A stretch of 64,000 nucleotides of DNA from positions 579,001 to 643,000 of the forward strand of contig MCFH01000004.1 in the NCBI GenBank assembly GCA_002104945.1. Reading direction: 5' to 3'. The stretch's first letter is position 1. Each line of letters begins with the position of its first letter. A program made the position numbers and the translations under genes. The DNA is from Piromyces finnis. Taxonomy: Eukaryota; Neocallimastigomycota; Neocallimastigomycetes; Neocallimastigales; Neocallimastigaceae. This document shows, one piece after another, positions 14,040 through 26,479 of this stretch. Below the pieces are notes generated by a model that was given only the letters and a program-made list of their open reading frames with translations, did no database searches and was not told the DNA's origin.

Positions 14040-17000
14040 TTATTCTGATATAGATAATACTTGATATTTTGTTTGTAGTTTATCCCTTCCAACTGAAGAT
14101 GTTCCACTACAATTTTCATAGCCTACTTCATTAAGATATGGCATACCTTCGAAAATATAATTCAATCCGGTATCTGTTATAAAGCTACAATCACTTATAT
14201 TAAGTTTTTCCAAAACAGAAGGTGTTATTGTTTTTATTCCATTATCGCCAATACAATAACATCCTGAAATATCCAAAACTTTAACTTTTTTGTTTTTCCA
14301 AGCTCTGCCTGAAACTAAATTTTTCATACTTTTATTACTTAGATTTTGACAACCAGAAATATATAATTCTTCCAAGTATGGACAGTAGTTTGAAATCATT
14401 TCAACAAGGTTATCTTCCATCATTCTACAATAGTTTACGTTAATATATTTAAGATTTAAATCGTAACTCATATTGTCATTCATTATTGAGGCTTCTTCAA
14501 AACGTCTAGTGTCAAAAGCTTCATAATTGATTTTTGGACAATTAACAATTTTTAAGGATTCTAAATGTTTGCATTTTTGTAAAATCATTTTAACAGAAAA
14601 ATTTGTAATATCATATCCTTTACTAATATATAATTTCTTTAGATTTGGACAACTATCTGCAATACTTATTAATAAATCATCATCAAGTATTTGATATAAA
14701 TCAGATAATATAAGTTCTTCAAGATTAATACAACCATTTTTTTCAATAATATTACCATCAGGTTGAATTGAGATACCTCTAAAGAAATTACACATAGTTT
14801 GAGATGAATAAATACCACTACAATAGGATATATCCAAAAATCTAAGGTTTTGAACTAAAGATTCTTCTTTCTCAAACTTATTTTTTGTATTATTAAAGCA
14901 TAGATTAGCTTTTTCATTAGTAATAGATTCATCGTTTATTCGTCTATCTTGGATTTTATAATCAAGAGCATCTTTAAAAACGCTTTCATTAATTAATGTA
15001 CATTGAGAAAGATTTAAGGATAGTAAATAACCATTAGAAAGTTTCCATTGATATAAAAGTGCTTTATTATCAACTATATCACTTTCACTTGTTAAGTTTA
15101 TATTCATATAAAAAACTGGATTTGTTAGAATGTAATTAAAGTATTTAGAAACCTAAAATATTTATATATTATAATTTTTTTTTGAAATATTATTAATATC
15201 TTTTATTTTTAATTCTTATCAAATTATTATTTATAGACAACAATAATAATAATAATCCTAAATGATAATCTACTAATAACGATAATAATATGAATACATA
15301 CTCCTCTTAAGTAGGCAAGTTCTTCAATTGAAAATTCGCTAAATATATTAAAAATAATTTCCAAAGGAAGATTCTCCCATTCAATATATTGATACTTTGA
15401 ATCACTTTTTTTACTTGTATTACGGATAAAATGATCCATAACAATTTGTTTAAATGATTTTTTCGATTGTTTAACTTTAATTGAATCCTCAGGTGAGTTT
15501 ACCTTTTTACTATCCATTAAATACAATTTATCATAGGTATCGTCACTATTAATTGAATATTCCGAGTTACTTTTTTTTGAGGATTGAGTAGTTTCTTCCT
15601 TTTCACTATTGTTAATTAAATATTTTTTCGAAATATAATCTATATTTGATTCCAATTCCTTCTTAATATTATCTGTGATAATATATGGAGTGAACACTTC
15701 ATCATTTATTAAACTATCGCCAATGTTCAATCCTTTATTTTGGAGATACATATTCTCTTGTATTCTTTTGTTATTCTTATCTCTTACCTCATCACTCCAT
15801 TCATTTTTTATATTTAAATTATTAAAAGTATAATTTTTTTCCATTTTAAATAATCTTTCTGGAGAAAGGATTTCACCATCACTATATCCTTTCTTTAATT
15901 GATACTTGGACATCTTTTTTTCGTTATTAGAATTGTACTTTCTTTGAAATGAAATAGGTGAAGTTGCTGGTGAAGTTGATGTTGATGCACTATATTTCGG
16001 AATAATTTCTTCTGTAGGATTGTATTGACTTGTTCTTTTAATCGAAAATTGGGTATTTTTATTTTTTGAATCTTGTTTTATAATTCCAAATTCAGATTGT
16101 TTTTTCTTATTTTCAAAATCATCTAAACTATAACTTCTTTTACTGTATCCATTTTTCATCTTTACTGTTCTGTAAGAATCTTTTGAATTAGTATTAATAC
16201 TGTATTCACGAATAATTTTTTCTTTTTTCAATTCATTCCCACTACTATACAAATTGATTCCTTTTTCTAAAATTTTAATATATTTTTATAAAAAATAATA
16301 ATAATTAATTAATATAATTTCTTTTTTTTTTTCTACATAAAAAATATTATATTAATAATTACCATTTTTTGTATCGGAAGAATCTTTTGATTTCTTTAGT
16401 TCATCTAAAACTTGACTTAATACAATTACACTATAGCTTTTATCCATAGAATGGTCATAATCATTATCACCTATATTTTGATTTATTTCTATATCCTCTT
16501 TCTTTTCAATTATATTAGATGAAATTTGTAAATTTTCACTTCCTTTAATAATTAATGATAAGATTTTATTAAAATCTTCATTACTAAGTTTTTCTCTGTC
16601 AAGTAAATTAATTAATTCATCAAATAGTTCTTTACATGTATCATTATCTTTATTCATAACATCATTTAATATTGCAAGACAAGCTTTGATTTTATTATCT
16701 GAATTTGGTAAATTATTCATAAGACTAGTCATTATTGAATTTATCTTTTCGTTATGGAATGCATTTGGTAAATCTTTGCTTTCCATCATAGTCTTAAAAA
16801 CAGCATTAATTATTTTTGATGTAATTACTGATGGATCCCTTTCTGTATTGCTTAATCCACCATCACTTCTAAGATTATTACTGAATATTTCAAAAATTCC
16901 CATAAATTTTGTTAATGAATTATTAGAACCATCATTATTAATGCCTCTAGCTTGATCACCATTGTCTCTATTGCTAAAGTATTTATACAAGAAACCAATG

Positions 17001-19049
17001 ATAACAGCGATTTGTGGTAAAACCATATGGGATGATGCAAGAAAAGTTGATTTTAATATAATATCATTGACAGTAGCAAGTATTGCCTGACCAGCTGGGA
17101 ATGATGATAATAATCCAGTAACATATTCCATTGGGATTAATGATGCAAAAGAAACAACAAATGGAATTGATTTCATTACACTATTAAATCCATTTTTAAT
17201 TATTTGTGGACACAATTCGGTTGTAAAGTTGATAATAGTATTATTTATATTTGTGAATTTTTCAATCATAATTTCATTAAATCTAGCAATAAATCCAGGA
17301 TTACTTTCAATAACATCAGTACAAACATCACCTGGTTTTTTTCCTGACTCTATCATGATACTTTTTTCTTTAATATCCTTAATTTTATCTTCACTCTCTT
17401 CAATAATATCAACATAATTGTTAACAAATTTTTTAATTTGTTCAATATCTTTATTGTCAATCATTTTAAATAGTTTATCCTTTGTATTATCGATTTTCTT
17501 TGGATCAACATAACCACTTAAAATACCTTTTAAAAATATTGTTAACGTTTCTGGATTATTTAAAACTTTCTTAAAGGCTTCGGATTCCATAAATGATTTT
17601 AGATTTTCTTTTAATTTTGAATTTTCACTTTTTGTCTCGGGTTTTGATATTTCTTCTTTTACACCATCATCCTTAACCTCTTTTTCTTCTTCTTCTTCAT
17701 CAAATAAACCAATTAAAATATTTTCATTCTTTTTTCTATTTGTTTCTTCATCATCTATAAAAGCATTATTATCAATACAGGTTGAAATATTATAACATAA
17801 ATAATTCATTGTATCTTCATATTCTGGACTGAATGAACGATCATATATAAAACTTGGATTGTATTGAAAACTAGTATATGTACTTGATGATTCACCACCT
17901 ATTAATTTATTAATTTACCATATATATATATAAATATTTTAATTTAGTTTTTTTTTAATAATTATTTTTTATATGTAATTTACTATTACTTTTTAAAGAA
18001 TCAAAATTATCATTATCATTATCATTAATATAAATGCTATTTTTAAACTCGTCGAATTCATCTTGATCATCAAATAAATCATTAATAGTAATATCAAATT
18101 TTGATCCATCATTTTTTTCATAGGTGTAGATATTTTTATCAAAATCAACATCTTTTTTACCAAAATTTTCATCATAAAAATTATAGAAACTTTTTTCTTT
18201 ATATATATAAAAATATTATATAATATTATTGTTATTAGAATTTTTTTTCTTTTCTTTAATCTATTATTTATTAATTATTAATAGTTCAATACCTATTTCA
18301 ATATCATCAGATAATGAGTAATTGTTAGAAGAGGATGCATATTTTTTAACAAATTTTAAAAATTTATTTTTAAGTAATTCTCTTGTTGTATCATTTTTTT
18401 TCTTTTTTTCATTCTTTTTTCCTTTTTTAGTACGGTGAGACTTTAAATTTTTTTGATTATGATGAAGTTGATTTTCATCAAATTTTACTGATACATTTTT
18501 ACTCTTTCCTTTAGTGTTAAAATCAAAATAGTTTGGAGGTTTACCATCAGATTCATATATAAGTTTAATTTCCTTTTTTGTTTCTTTTTCATCTTCATTT
18601 AAAGTATCTAAAATATTAATACTTTCTGTAGTGTTATGAAAACTTTTTTCTTTAAATGGATCAATATCATGAATAAACATAGAATCATATTGAGGGTTAT
18701 TAAATAATAATTTATCCTGGCTTATATTTAGTATAGCAGAACTCTCTTTGTATTCATCATTATTAATTTGATTTTGATTTTTATGAAGAGTTATAGTATC
18801 TTCAGTTAATGAATCATTATCATTTTCTGTTTCGAAATTATCAAAAGAACCATCAAAATAGTTTCTAAATAAAGTAGTGCTTTTTTCCTCTTTTTTATAA
18901 AGAGGATTATTCAAATTGTTATTGAAGCTATTAAATCTAACTCTTCTTTTTCTAGTAATAGAATTCTTTCTCACATTCTTATTTTCTTCATAATCATGCT
19001 CTTTACTATTTTTAATATATCCAGAATCTGCTCTTGGAAGGTTTGACAT
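14040..19049 (-). CDS. Large F-box / leucine-rich-repeat protein with hydrophobic central region
   Basis: Probable substrate receptor of an SCF ubiquitin ligase. Five exons join in frame from ATG at 19049: about 19049-18292, 18200-17985, 17898-16357, 16273-15302 and 15153-14040, giving roughly 1500 residues. The N-terminal third is charged and Asn-rich (it includes KSHRTKKGKKNEKKKK). Exon 3 has an acidic stretch and then a hydrophobic block at about 17190-16960 (SIPFVVSFASLIPMEYVTGL ... VLPQIAVIIGFLYKYF) that could be membrane-associated. The F-box straddles the exon 4/5 join: LPLEIIFNIFSEFSIEELAY then VSKYFNYILTNP. Exon 5 carries cysteine-containing LRRs of the Grr1/AMN1 type (LRFLDISYCSGI, LEELYISGCQNLS, KVLDISGCYCIGD, LEKLNISDCSFITD). 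The F-box and LRR calls are secure; the hydrophobic module is unexplained. Joins at the F-box and at 16357/16273 were checked in frame. Confidence 0.82.
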
Positions 19050-20573
19050 TTTAATTAATAGATTAGATATATTATATATGTGTATGTATATGTAATTTTT
19101 TGTTTTACTATATTTTTTTTTTCTTTTTAAAAAAAAAGTATTATGAAATCAATTTTTGCAAAATCTTGTTTTATTTTATTTTTACTTTTATTTAATTTCC
19201 CCTTTTATTCCTTTCTTTTTTTTTTTATTTTTTTATTTTTAAAAAAATATTATTAATTATATTCATATATTCATATATATATTCTTTCTTATATTTTTAT
19301 TTTAATAGATCTTTTTAAATATAATAACCACTTTTTAGTTGTATATATATATATATATATATATGAATAGTTAAATAACAAAAAAAAAAAAAAGAGTATT
19401 TTTTTTTCTTATTTTTTAATTATTAAATCATATGTAACAACTTTTAAAATAAAAATTAATTACAATCAAAAAAAATAAAAAATATTAGATGCTAATTTTT
19501 GACATATAATTATTGTTTTATTTTAAAATTTCTATTAAACAAACATTTTATAAATTCATTAATTTTTATTTTTATATTCTTTTCCTCAATAGAAAAAAAA
19601 AGGTAACTTATTTTCGTTGAAGTATTATAAATAAAAAAAAAAAAAAAAAAGAATGCAGTATTAATGTTAAATAATTTTTTTTAAAAAAAAAAAAAAATAA
19701 TTAATTATCCTTTAATAGTATAAATTAAACTTTAATTTTTTTTTTAATTTTAAAAAAGGAAAAAAAAAAATTAATAAATATTTAATATCATATAAATAGT
19801 AATTTTTTATAAAATAATATGCCAATATTTCAATAAATTAAACGTTAACAAACAATAAAAATGTTAATTTCTTTTCTTTTTTTCTTTCTTTAATAAATAC
19901 CATATATTGAAAAAAAAAAAAAATAAAGATAGATATAAAATTTTATTAAAGAACTATCAAATAGCCTATAAGAATAAATAATAAATATTTAATATTTTAT
20001 ATTAAATAATATTCAATTATATTCTATATAATTTTTAAACAATATCATATTTCATTAGATCTTTAAAAAAGCATACATATGATATTATTATTATCATTTG
20101 AAATTATATATAATAATGTCAAATCAATATTAATTTTTAGTAAAGTTCATGTTAAGATAAAATTATAAAACATATGTTTTATATATTCACTATCACTTAT
20201 TCATTATCTATTAAATAATAAAAAAAATATACAAAAAAATAAAGTTTCTATACTTGAATTTTAATTTATTTATTTTTTAAAAAAAAAACTTATTTTTTTT
20301 TTTGAAATCATTTATTTCGATTTATTTTACTTAGATTAATAATAAAAGAACTTTTTTTAATAAATATTAAATTCTAAATAGATATTTTTTTTATGCAAAT
20401 AATGCTACATACATAATTATTATTAATGTCTATTATTATTAACTTTAATGCATAGCATTTAAACTTTTTCATTCCCAACAATTTTATTTTATCTCATTTT
20501 AATTTTTTAAAAGTGGTAAAGTGCATATTAAAATTTAGTTAAACTTCATTGCGCAGTCTTTATAATAATAGTT
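19050..20573. other. Intergenic, no gene seen
   Basis: Extremely A+T-rich DNA upstream of the F-box/LRR gene, with an (AT)n run near 19340 and many poly(A)/poly(T) tracts. No codon-like organisation or structured RNA was recognised. Confidence 0.6.
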
Positions 20574-20806
<233 letters not shown>

Positions 20807-21026
20807 TGTATTATTATTACTTAAGTAATGTTAATTTTATATTCATAAAAAAAAAGTAAAAAAAAAAAAAAAATAGGTTTAAATAAACACAAAAAAAAAA
20901 ATGAATAAAAATTGGGTATAATGTATTCTAGTAATTTTAATTAAAGTAAGAAAGTCACTATCATACTAAAGTATAATAACTGTAGTTGACTTCCAATGGG
21001 ACACAGAGTAAAAGATCAAAATTTTA

Positions 21027-21658
21027 TCATGGAACAAAATTATGATCTCCATTGGTTGCGCTGGCCCTCCTGGCCTGTCTTACTGTTTCTTCAGCATTGA
21101 CGCTCTTGGATGTTGCTTCAAACCTTTTGAACATTGACCATTGCTGACCAATAGCAAAAGGCATGATTTTGGTTAGAAGTTCCGCTTTTACCATTAAAAA
21201 TGGTGTTCCTTTGTAAGTACCCGATGAAATCTGACGCTTGTAAAATTCTTTCTGTTCCCTTGAATTGTAATTGATATTGTTAAAACTTCTTCCTCCAAGA
21301 AGAAATTTAAATATTTTATTACACACACTAGAATAATCATACCCATTAATATTTACCGGATGATTAAAACTATTACTATTATTAACTAAATTACTATCTA
21401 GATTAAAATATTATCTTCACTATTGCTATTACTACCATTATTACTACTATTATTAAAATCATTATTATTACTAGTGTCACTATTACTATTATTATTATTG
21501 CTATCTCTACTGATATTAACATTTTCATTAGTATTGATAGGACTGAAAAAATTTAATTTAATAAAATCTTTAATTTCAATAAACTACAAGTACTTACTTC
21601 GATTTTTTATCTTTGAAAGTATTCTTTTAATTTTCACTAAATTGACCATTAATTATTA
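21027..21658 (-). pseudogene. Unrecognised small gene with an apparent frameshift; 3' half of atypical composition
   Basis: On the minus strand an ATG near 21650 opens MVNLVKIKRILSKIKNR, followed by a plausible intron (GTAAGT near 21595 to TTTTCAG near 21545) and an Asn/Ser-rich exon. This frame hits a stop near 21406, but the coding signal continues in another frame (FNLDSNLVNNSNSF) without interruption into the 99-codon frame ending at 21027 (IFKFLLGGRSFNN ... KGTPFLMVKAELLTKIMPFA ... RQARRASATNGDHNF). One missing base, or two extra ones, would reconcile the frames. The last 300 bp are clearly richer in G+C than everything around them. I do not recognise the domain. It may be a pseudogene, a sequencing indel in a real gene, or a fragment of a mobile or transferred element. 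Confidence 0.45.
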
Positions 21659-22163
21659 AAAAATATAAAAATTCACAACTTTCTTTAACATATTCTACTT
21701 TCAAATAAAAAAAAAGGTAAACCTACAATTTTTAATTTTTACTAAATCACTAATATTTATGAAAATTAAAATTCTATAATTTCATTTATTTGTACTTCTT
21801 TATCAATTTTATATCTTATAATACCTTTTTATAAACAATATAAAATTTCTTTACAAATTACATTAACAACCTTCTTCCCAACTTCAACAATATCTCAAAT
21901 ATCAAAATATATAAAAAAACATTTTAAGTTTGTATCTACAATTCCGCTTTTAATTTGATATTTATACTTCTTAAAAAAATCCATAGTTCCTCATATATAT
22001 GCATTAATTCCTTAACTTGAAATTACTCCAACACTTAATCATACACATTTTATATTATATATTTTCCAATTTTTTATGTTTGTTTTATTAAATAAAACCT
22101 TAAATTGGTATTTATTGTAAGTTCTATAAATATATAAACCAATATTTGATATATATAATAGAC
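21659..22163. other. Intergenic spacer
   Basis: About 500 bp between the start of the frameshifted small gene and the 3' end of RPS23. It is slightly richer in C than other spacers but no conserved reading frame was recognised. Confidence 0.5.
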
Positions 22164-22908
22164 TTATGAACGTGGCTTTTCCTTCTTTTCCTTGTAAAGA
22201 GCTAAAAGTGAAACACCAGAGACCTTAACAACCTTGAAACGAACACCTGGAATATCACCAACGGCACGACCCTTACGACCGAAACCAGAGATAAGAACTT
22301 CATCGTTTTCTTCAACGTAGTTTAAACAACCATCGTTTGGAACGAAAGCAGTGATCTTCTTACCGTTCTTAATTAATTGGACACGAACACACTTACGAAT
22401 AGCAGAGTTTGGTTGCTTAGCTTCAACACCAATCTTTTCAAGAACAATACCCTTAGCGTGGGAAGAACCTCCGAATGGTAAGTACTTGAAAGCGGTACCT
22501 AAAGCTCTTTTCTTGTATTGCTTATCGGCCCATCTTTCTTCACGACGGTGAATACGTAACTTACGTGCGCATCTTAAACCACTTGGTTTTCCTTTTTATA
22601 TTTTTATAAAAACATAAAGAAATAAGTATCTTCATTAATTTATAAACTTTTGTTATTGTATATATTGTTTATTAAATATGTCATTAACTTATGTTCATTT
22701 GATTTACATAGCTTTATGCTATTACAATGATAGCATAAACGCATCCATCAAACTTTAATTATATTCATTTAATAACAACATTAGCATTTATATTAAATGA
22801 ATATAATATCAACATTAACATGCTTATTTCATACAACAATACATAACAATAACATACACATAACATTAATTAACAATTCATTAGACATTCATGTTTACCT
22901 TTACCCAT
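22164..22908 (-). CDS. RPS23: 40S ribosomal protein S23 (uS12)
   Basis: Small-subunit ribosomal protein at the decoding centre. Two exons: a 10-nt first exon at 22899-22908 (ATGGGTAAAG), an intron of 307 bp (22592-22898), and exon 2 at 22164-22591. The product is 145 residues, the exact family length. It contains [39 protein letters not shown], the decoding-centre loop [10 protein letters not shown] with its proline, FVPNDGCLN and the [18 protein letters not shown] end. The codons are much less A+T-biased than in neighbouring genes, which suits high expression. The intron is one of the longer ones in the window and carries two strong stem-loops. Confidence 0.98.
22691..22807 (-). ncRNA. Candidate intronic structured RNA (H/ACA-like), tentative
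   Basis: Within the RPS23 intron, the transcribed strand has a 17-bp perfect stem (22791-22807 with 22758-22774, 16-nt loop), then a second hairpin: outer stem 22747-22753 with 22697-22703, an internal loop of 7 and 9 nt, and an inner 9-bp stem 22731-22739 with 22713-22721. An ACA trinucleotide follows the second hairpin two bases on (22694-22692), and an ANANNA match sits just after the first. This resembles the hairpin-hinge-hairpin-tail plan of H/ACA snoRNAs, which often sit in ribosomal protein introns. The pocket-to-ACA distance (about 18 nt) is longer than usual and hairpin 1 lacks a pocket, so the call is weak; long palindromes also arise by chance in A+T-rich DNA. Confidence 0.22.
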
Positions 22909-23832
22909 CTTTATAAATTATATCAAGAGAGAGAAAAATCAAATAATTGTAATTTTGATATTATCATATCTTTTCTTTTTTACATTTTCAACCCAATCAT
23001 GTAATTACATTATAATTTCTGCCAATCTTATACATTGGTGGTACATTGGAAATTGTTATACGTATACATTTTTGGAAAAAGGATAAATTTTATTACTAAA
23101 TTTTAAAAATTAAAACTTTAATTCAGCAATTGCGGACTGTATATGGTGTGTGTGCGTAGAATGAAAGAAATAAATAGGTAGTGCAAATGAGTGTTGGTGA
23201 AAAGTTTAAATTTAATATATTTTCAATGTTAATAAATAATAAACAGAAATAAATAAGTAAATAAATAAATCTATTGTTTATTAATTAATTTGCTGGTGGT
23301 GGTGTATTGTAGCCATTATAAAATATTTATAATAAATATTTTAATAATAATAATAATTATTATTATTATTTATTTATTTATTTATTTATTTATTATCAAT
23401 TATATCTTATTATATTTTATTTTTATTTATATATATATATATATTTTTTTTTTTTGGTGGTTTGAAATTGTTTACTTTTTTTTTTTCTTGTAAAATCATT
23501 TTAAATATGTTATTATTGCATAATTATACTAAATTTTGAATTTTATCAAATCATATCTTATTTATGAATACTTTATTCTTTTTTTTTCCCTTTTATGTTA
23601 TATAATATTTTTTTTTTTTGTAAATAAATTACTTTATTTTTAATAGATATACCTTTTTGATAAAACTTTAATTCTGATAATTTAATTTTAATTAAAATGT
23701 TCTAAATAATTATTTTATAATTGTTAAAAATAAAAATCTTTTATTATTATTATTATTATTAGACATTTTTTTTAAACAAAATAAAAATATGGATATATGA
23801 AATTCAAATAATAAAAAATATATAATATATCA
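22909..23832. other. Divergent intergenic region (RPS23 / RING-H2 gene)
   Basis: About 0.9 kb holding the promoters of the divergently transcribed RPS23 and RING-H2 genes. It includes TTTA-type and TA-type simple repeats near 23370 and 23435. No defined promoter motif was recognised. Confidence 0.5.
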
Positions 23833-26391
23833 ATGGAATTTGAAAATAATAATGATGATAATATATCGAATTCAAAAGTTGTTACAACAACAACTAAAAA
23901 GAATGTTATTATTAACAACATAGACAACTCCCATTCAATAATTGAATACAATTCAATTATCATACCCGAAATAATAAAACAAGAAACCACAACCATAACA
24001 ACAAAAACAACAATTAAAAAGAAAAAAAAGAGACAAAGAAAAACAGATGTTACAGAACAAAACAATAATGATTCTAATGAACTTTGTGATATATCATTTA
24101 CCTCAATTTACTCAACCACCTCATCCATATCAAGTATTTCAAACGATTTGTATTCAGCTTCATTTATAAATAATTCTTCTATAGAAGAATTACCAATAAA
24201 TTATAATCCCTATAACACTTCCCATAATAATCATATTTTATTAAATAATGTGCAAGTCATGACGACAAAAGATAACATAAGCGAACTATTATCAAATACT
24301 AAAAAAGGAAAAGAAAAGGAAATTGACATTTCTGATATTAATGAAAAGCTATCAAATAGTCTAGGCGGGAAAATAAGCCCAAAACATTTATCATTTTCAG
24401 AAAATACTTCAAAAAATTCATTTAATATTATATCCTCAAAAATCAATGAAAATAAAAATAATTCAAAGGTAACAGAAACAAATAGACTGTCTGTTTCTAT
24501 CAATTCCAATAATGGGTCTAACTATAATACATCAACTTGTTCCCTATCAAAATATTCAAATGCCAATGTTATTGAAAATAAACAAAAGATGAAAAAAAAT
24601 GATAATATGAAGTTAAAGAGAAATTCAAATATATCTGAAATAAATATAAATTATTTTGAAAGAAATGCTATACCATTTAATAGGCATTCATTAGCCGAAG
24701 GAACCTTAAATATTAATAATGTCACGGATTTCAATGCTTTAACCTTTTTAAAAGAAAGTCATCTTGCAAATTTTAATGATGGTCATTCCTTTACACAAAA
24801 TTCACCGATAAAAAAAATTAATACCTATAAAACTTGCACCAACTCTGTTATTCAAAACGGAACCCTTGAGAATGATATAATATGTCAACACCCTTATTAT
24901 CTAAATAAAGATGACTTTCATGATATATATTCAATAATGAATCATAAAGCAAGTATGAATAAACTTCATACGATTAACAAAATGAATAATAGAGATGCAG
25001 AAAATAGAGCACTCGGTAAGGAAAGTTTAAAAGGAAAAGGGGAAATGAAAGAAAACAAAGAAAGGGCATCAAACTTTGGATTTATTCAAAGAGCGGGGTA
25101 TACAAAACCAGAAGGGTTAGAACCATGGATAGAAAAAAGTGCCTTTAATTTAGAAAAAGAAAAATGTTCTATCTGCTTTGAGGGATTTAAAGATGAGTCA
25201 TGTATACCGTTTATGCTAGTGTGCCAACATTACTTTCATTTTGAATGTATTTTTAAATGGTGTTGCCAAGAAGATAATTCAAAATGCCCTCTTTGTCGTG
25301 AAACCATCGATAAAAATTGTATTTTTGAAGATATTATTTTTGAATTTGATACCATGGATGAAAATAATCTTTGTTATTCTACCATTCTTCCAGAATTAAA
25401 TCAAGAAATATCTACAACATCAACTACCACCCTAACACATTCCCAAACAAAAACAACAAGATCGACCACTTCTAGTAAATATCCTATCAATGAGCATAGT
25501 TTCACCTCCTCATCTAAAAATTTAATTACACCTTCCTCTACGGCATCCTCTATTTCTTCACCTATTTATTCTACTCTATCCCTATCCTCCTGCTATCTGA
25601 ATGAGGATAAAGTACCATGCACGCCACCCCTACTTCCAGTAAAAGAAACATTGGATCCACCGAGTAATATTAAGTATTTAAAGGATAATGATACTGATAA
25701 TGCATGTATCATGACGACCTATTCCTACATTAATTTGAAGGATATTAATAATGCAGATTCAAATACCGCCATGAAGCATAGTAATGCCTCCTTATACAAT
25801 CCAAGTATTCATCTAAAAACTCCGGAATCAAAGTATTCCCTACCTGGTCTTTCCATCACCCACACTCCTGATCTTATCCCTCATAATTCCTATGATTCTA
25901 TTCGACCCACGATGAATCGCTTTAGTTTTATTAGTCTACAAAATATAAGTAGTAATCTTGATAAAACGGAAATGACATCTCCATCAGAAAACGGAAATAG
26001 CCATGCTTCCCAAAAAAATTTCACCAAATCCAATGTAAGAAATACATCATCCACCTCCATTCCTGCCTTTCCTTCTATCCTTGATATCCCTGATAAGGAA
26101 GATTTGATCCTGAATTCCGATACGACAGATATTACCCTCTATCCTTCCAATCTATCGAGCACAAGTCATCAAGATCATTCGTGTATTTCCGTAAATGAAA
26201 ATACCCTTAATCCAAACAATATAAAATCAACTATCGACCAATCCATTACTACTCTCTTAAGTAAAGAAAAGGATTATATATTCATATGGACAAAGAAAAT
26301 ACTCAATAACAAAAAAATATATATTTACATCATTCCTATGTCACTATTATTTTTCTTTTTTTTATTTATCCTATTTTATTTATTACTCTAA
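23833..26391 (+). CDS. RING-H2 finger protein with C-terminal membrane segment, probable E3 ubiquitin ligase
   Basis: A single uninterrupted reading frame of 852 codons, unusual beside its heavily spliced neighbours. Most of the protein is low-complexity Ser/Asn/Thr-rich sequence. A RING-H2 finger sits at about residues 443-490: CSICFEGF, VCQHYFHFEC, KWCCQEDNSKCPLCRE, with all eight C3H2C3 zinc ligands. The extreme C-terminus (SLLFFFFLFILFYLLL) is a single hydrophobic helix, so the protein is probably tail-anchored with the RING in the cytosol. RING-H2 proteins recruit E2 enzymes; the substrate cannot be inferred. From about 25380 to 26280 the codon usage is richer in C (TCC, ACC, CCC) than in the first half, although the residues remain low-complexity. 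Confidence 0.85.
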   Translation: MEFENNNDDNISNSKVVTTTTKKNVIINNIDNSHSIIEYNSIIIPEIIKQETTTITTKTTIKKKKKRQRKTDVTEQNNNDSNELCDISFTSIYSTTSSISSISNDLYSASFINNSSIEELPINYNPYNTSHNNHILLNNVQVMTTKDNISELLSNTKKGKEKEIDISDINEKLSNSLGGKISPKHLSFSENTSKNSFNIISSKINENKNNSKVTETNRLSVSINSNNGSNYNTSTCSLSKYSNANVIENKQKMKKNDNMKLKRNSNISEININYFERNAIPFNRHSLAEGTLNINNVTDFNALTFLKESHLANFNDGHSFTQNSPIKKINTYKTCTNSVIQNGTLENDIICQHPYYLNKDDFHDIYSIMNHKASMNKLHTINKMNNRDAENRALGKESLKGKGEMKENKERASNFGFIQRAGYTKPEGLEPWIEKSAFNLEKEKCSICFEGFKDESCIPFMLVCQHYFHFECIFKWCCQEDNSKCPLCRETIDKNCIFEDIIFEFDTMDENNLCYSTILPELNQEISTTSTTTLTHSQTKTTRSTTSSKYPINEHSFTSSSKNLITPSSTASSISSPIYSTLSLSSCYLNEDKVPCTPPLLPVKETLDPPSNIKYLKDNDTDNACIMTTYSYINLKDINNADSNTAMKHSNASLYNPSIHLKTPESKYSLPGLSITHTPDLIPHNSYDSIRPTMNRFSFISLQNISSNLDKTEMTSPSENGNSHASQKNFTKSNVRNTSSTSIPAFPSILDIPDKEDLILNSDTTDITLYPSNLSSTSHQDHSCISVNENTLNPNNIKSTIDQSITTLLSKEKDYIFIWTKKILNNKKIYIYIIPMSLLFFFFLFILFYLLL

Positions 26392-26445
26392 TTTTTGGAA
26401 AATTTTACCTCCATTTTGTAGTACTTTTTATTTTTTATCCTATTT

Positions 26446-26479
<34 letters not shown>

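Noticed and set aside
16686-16955. 89-codon plus-strand frame antisense to the F-box/LRR gene
   Set aside because: Shadow of the long minus-strand exon; hydrophobic character is a mirror of that exon's codons.
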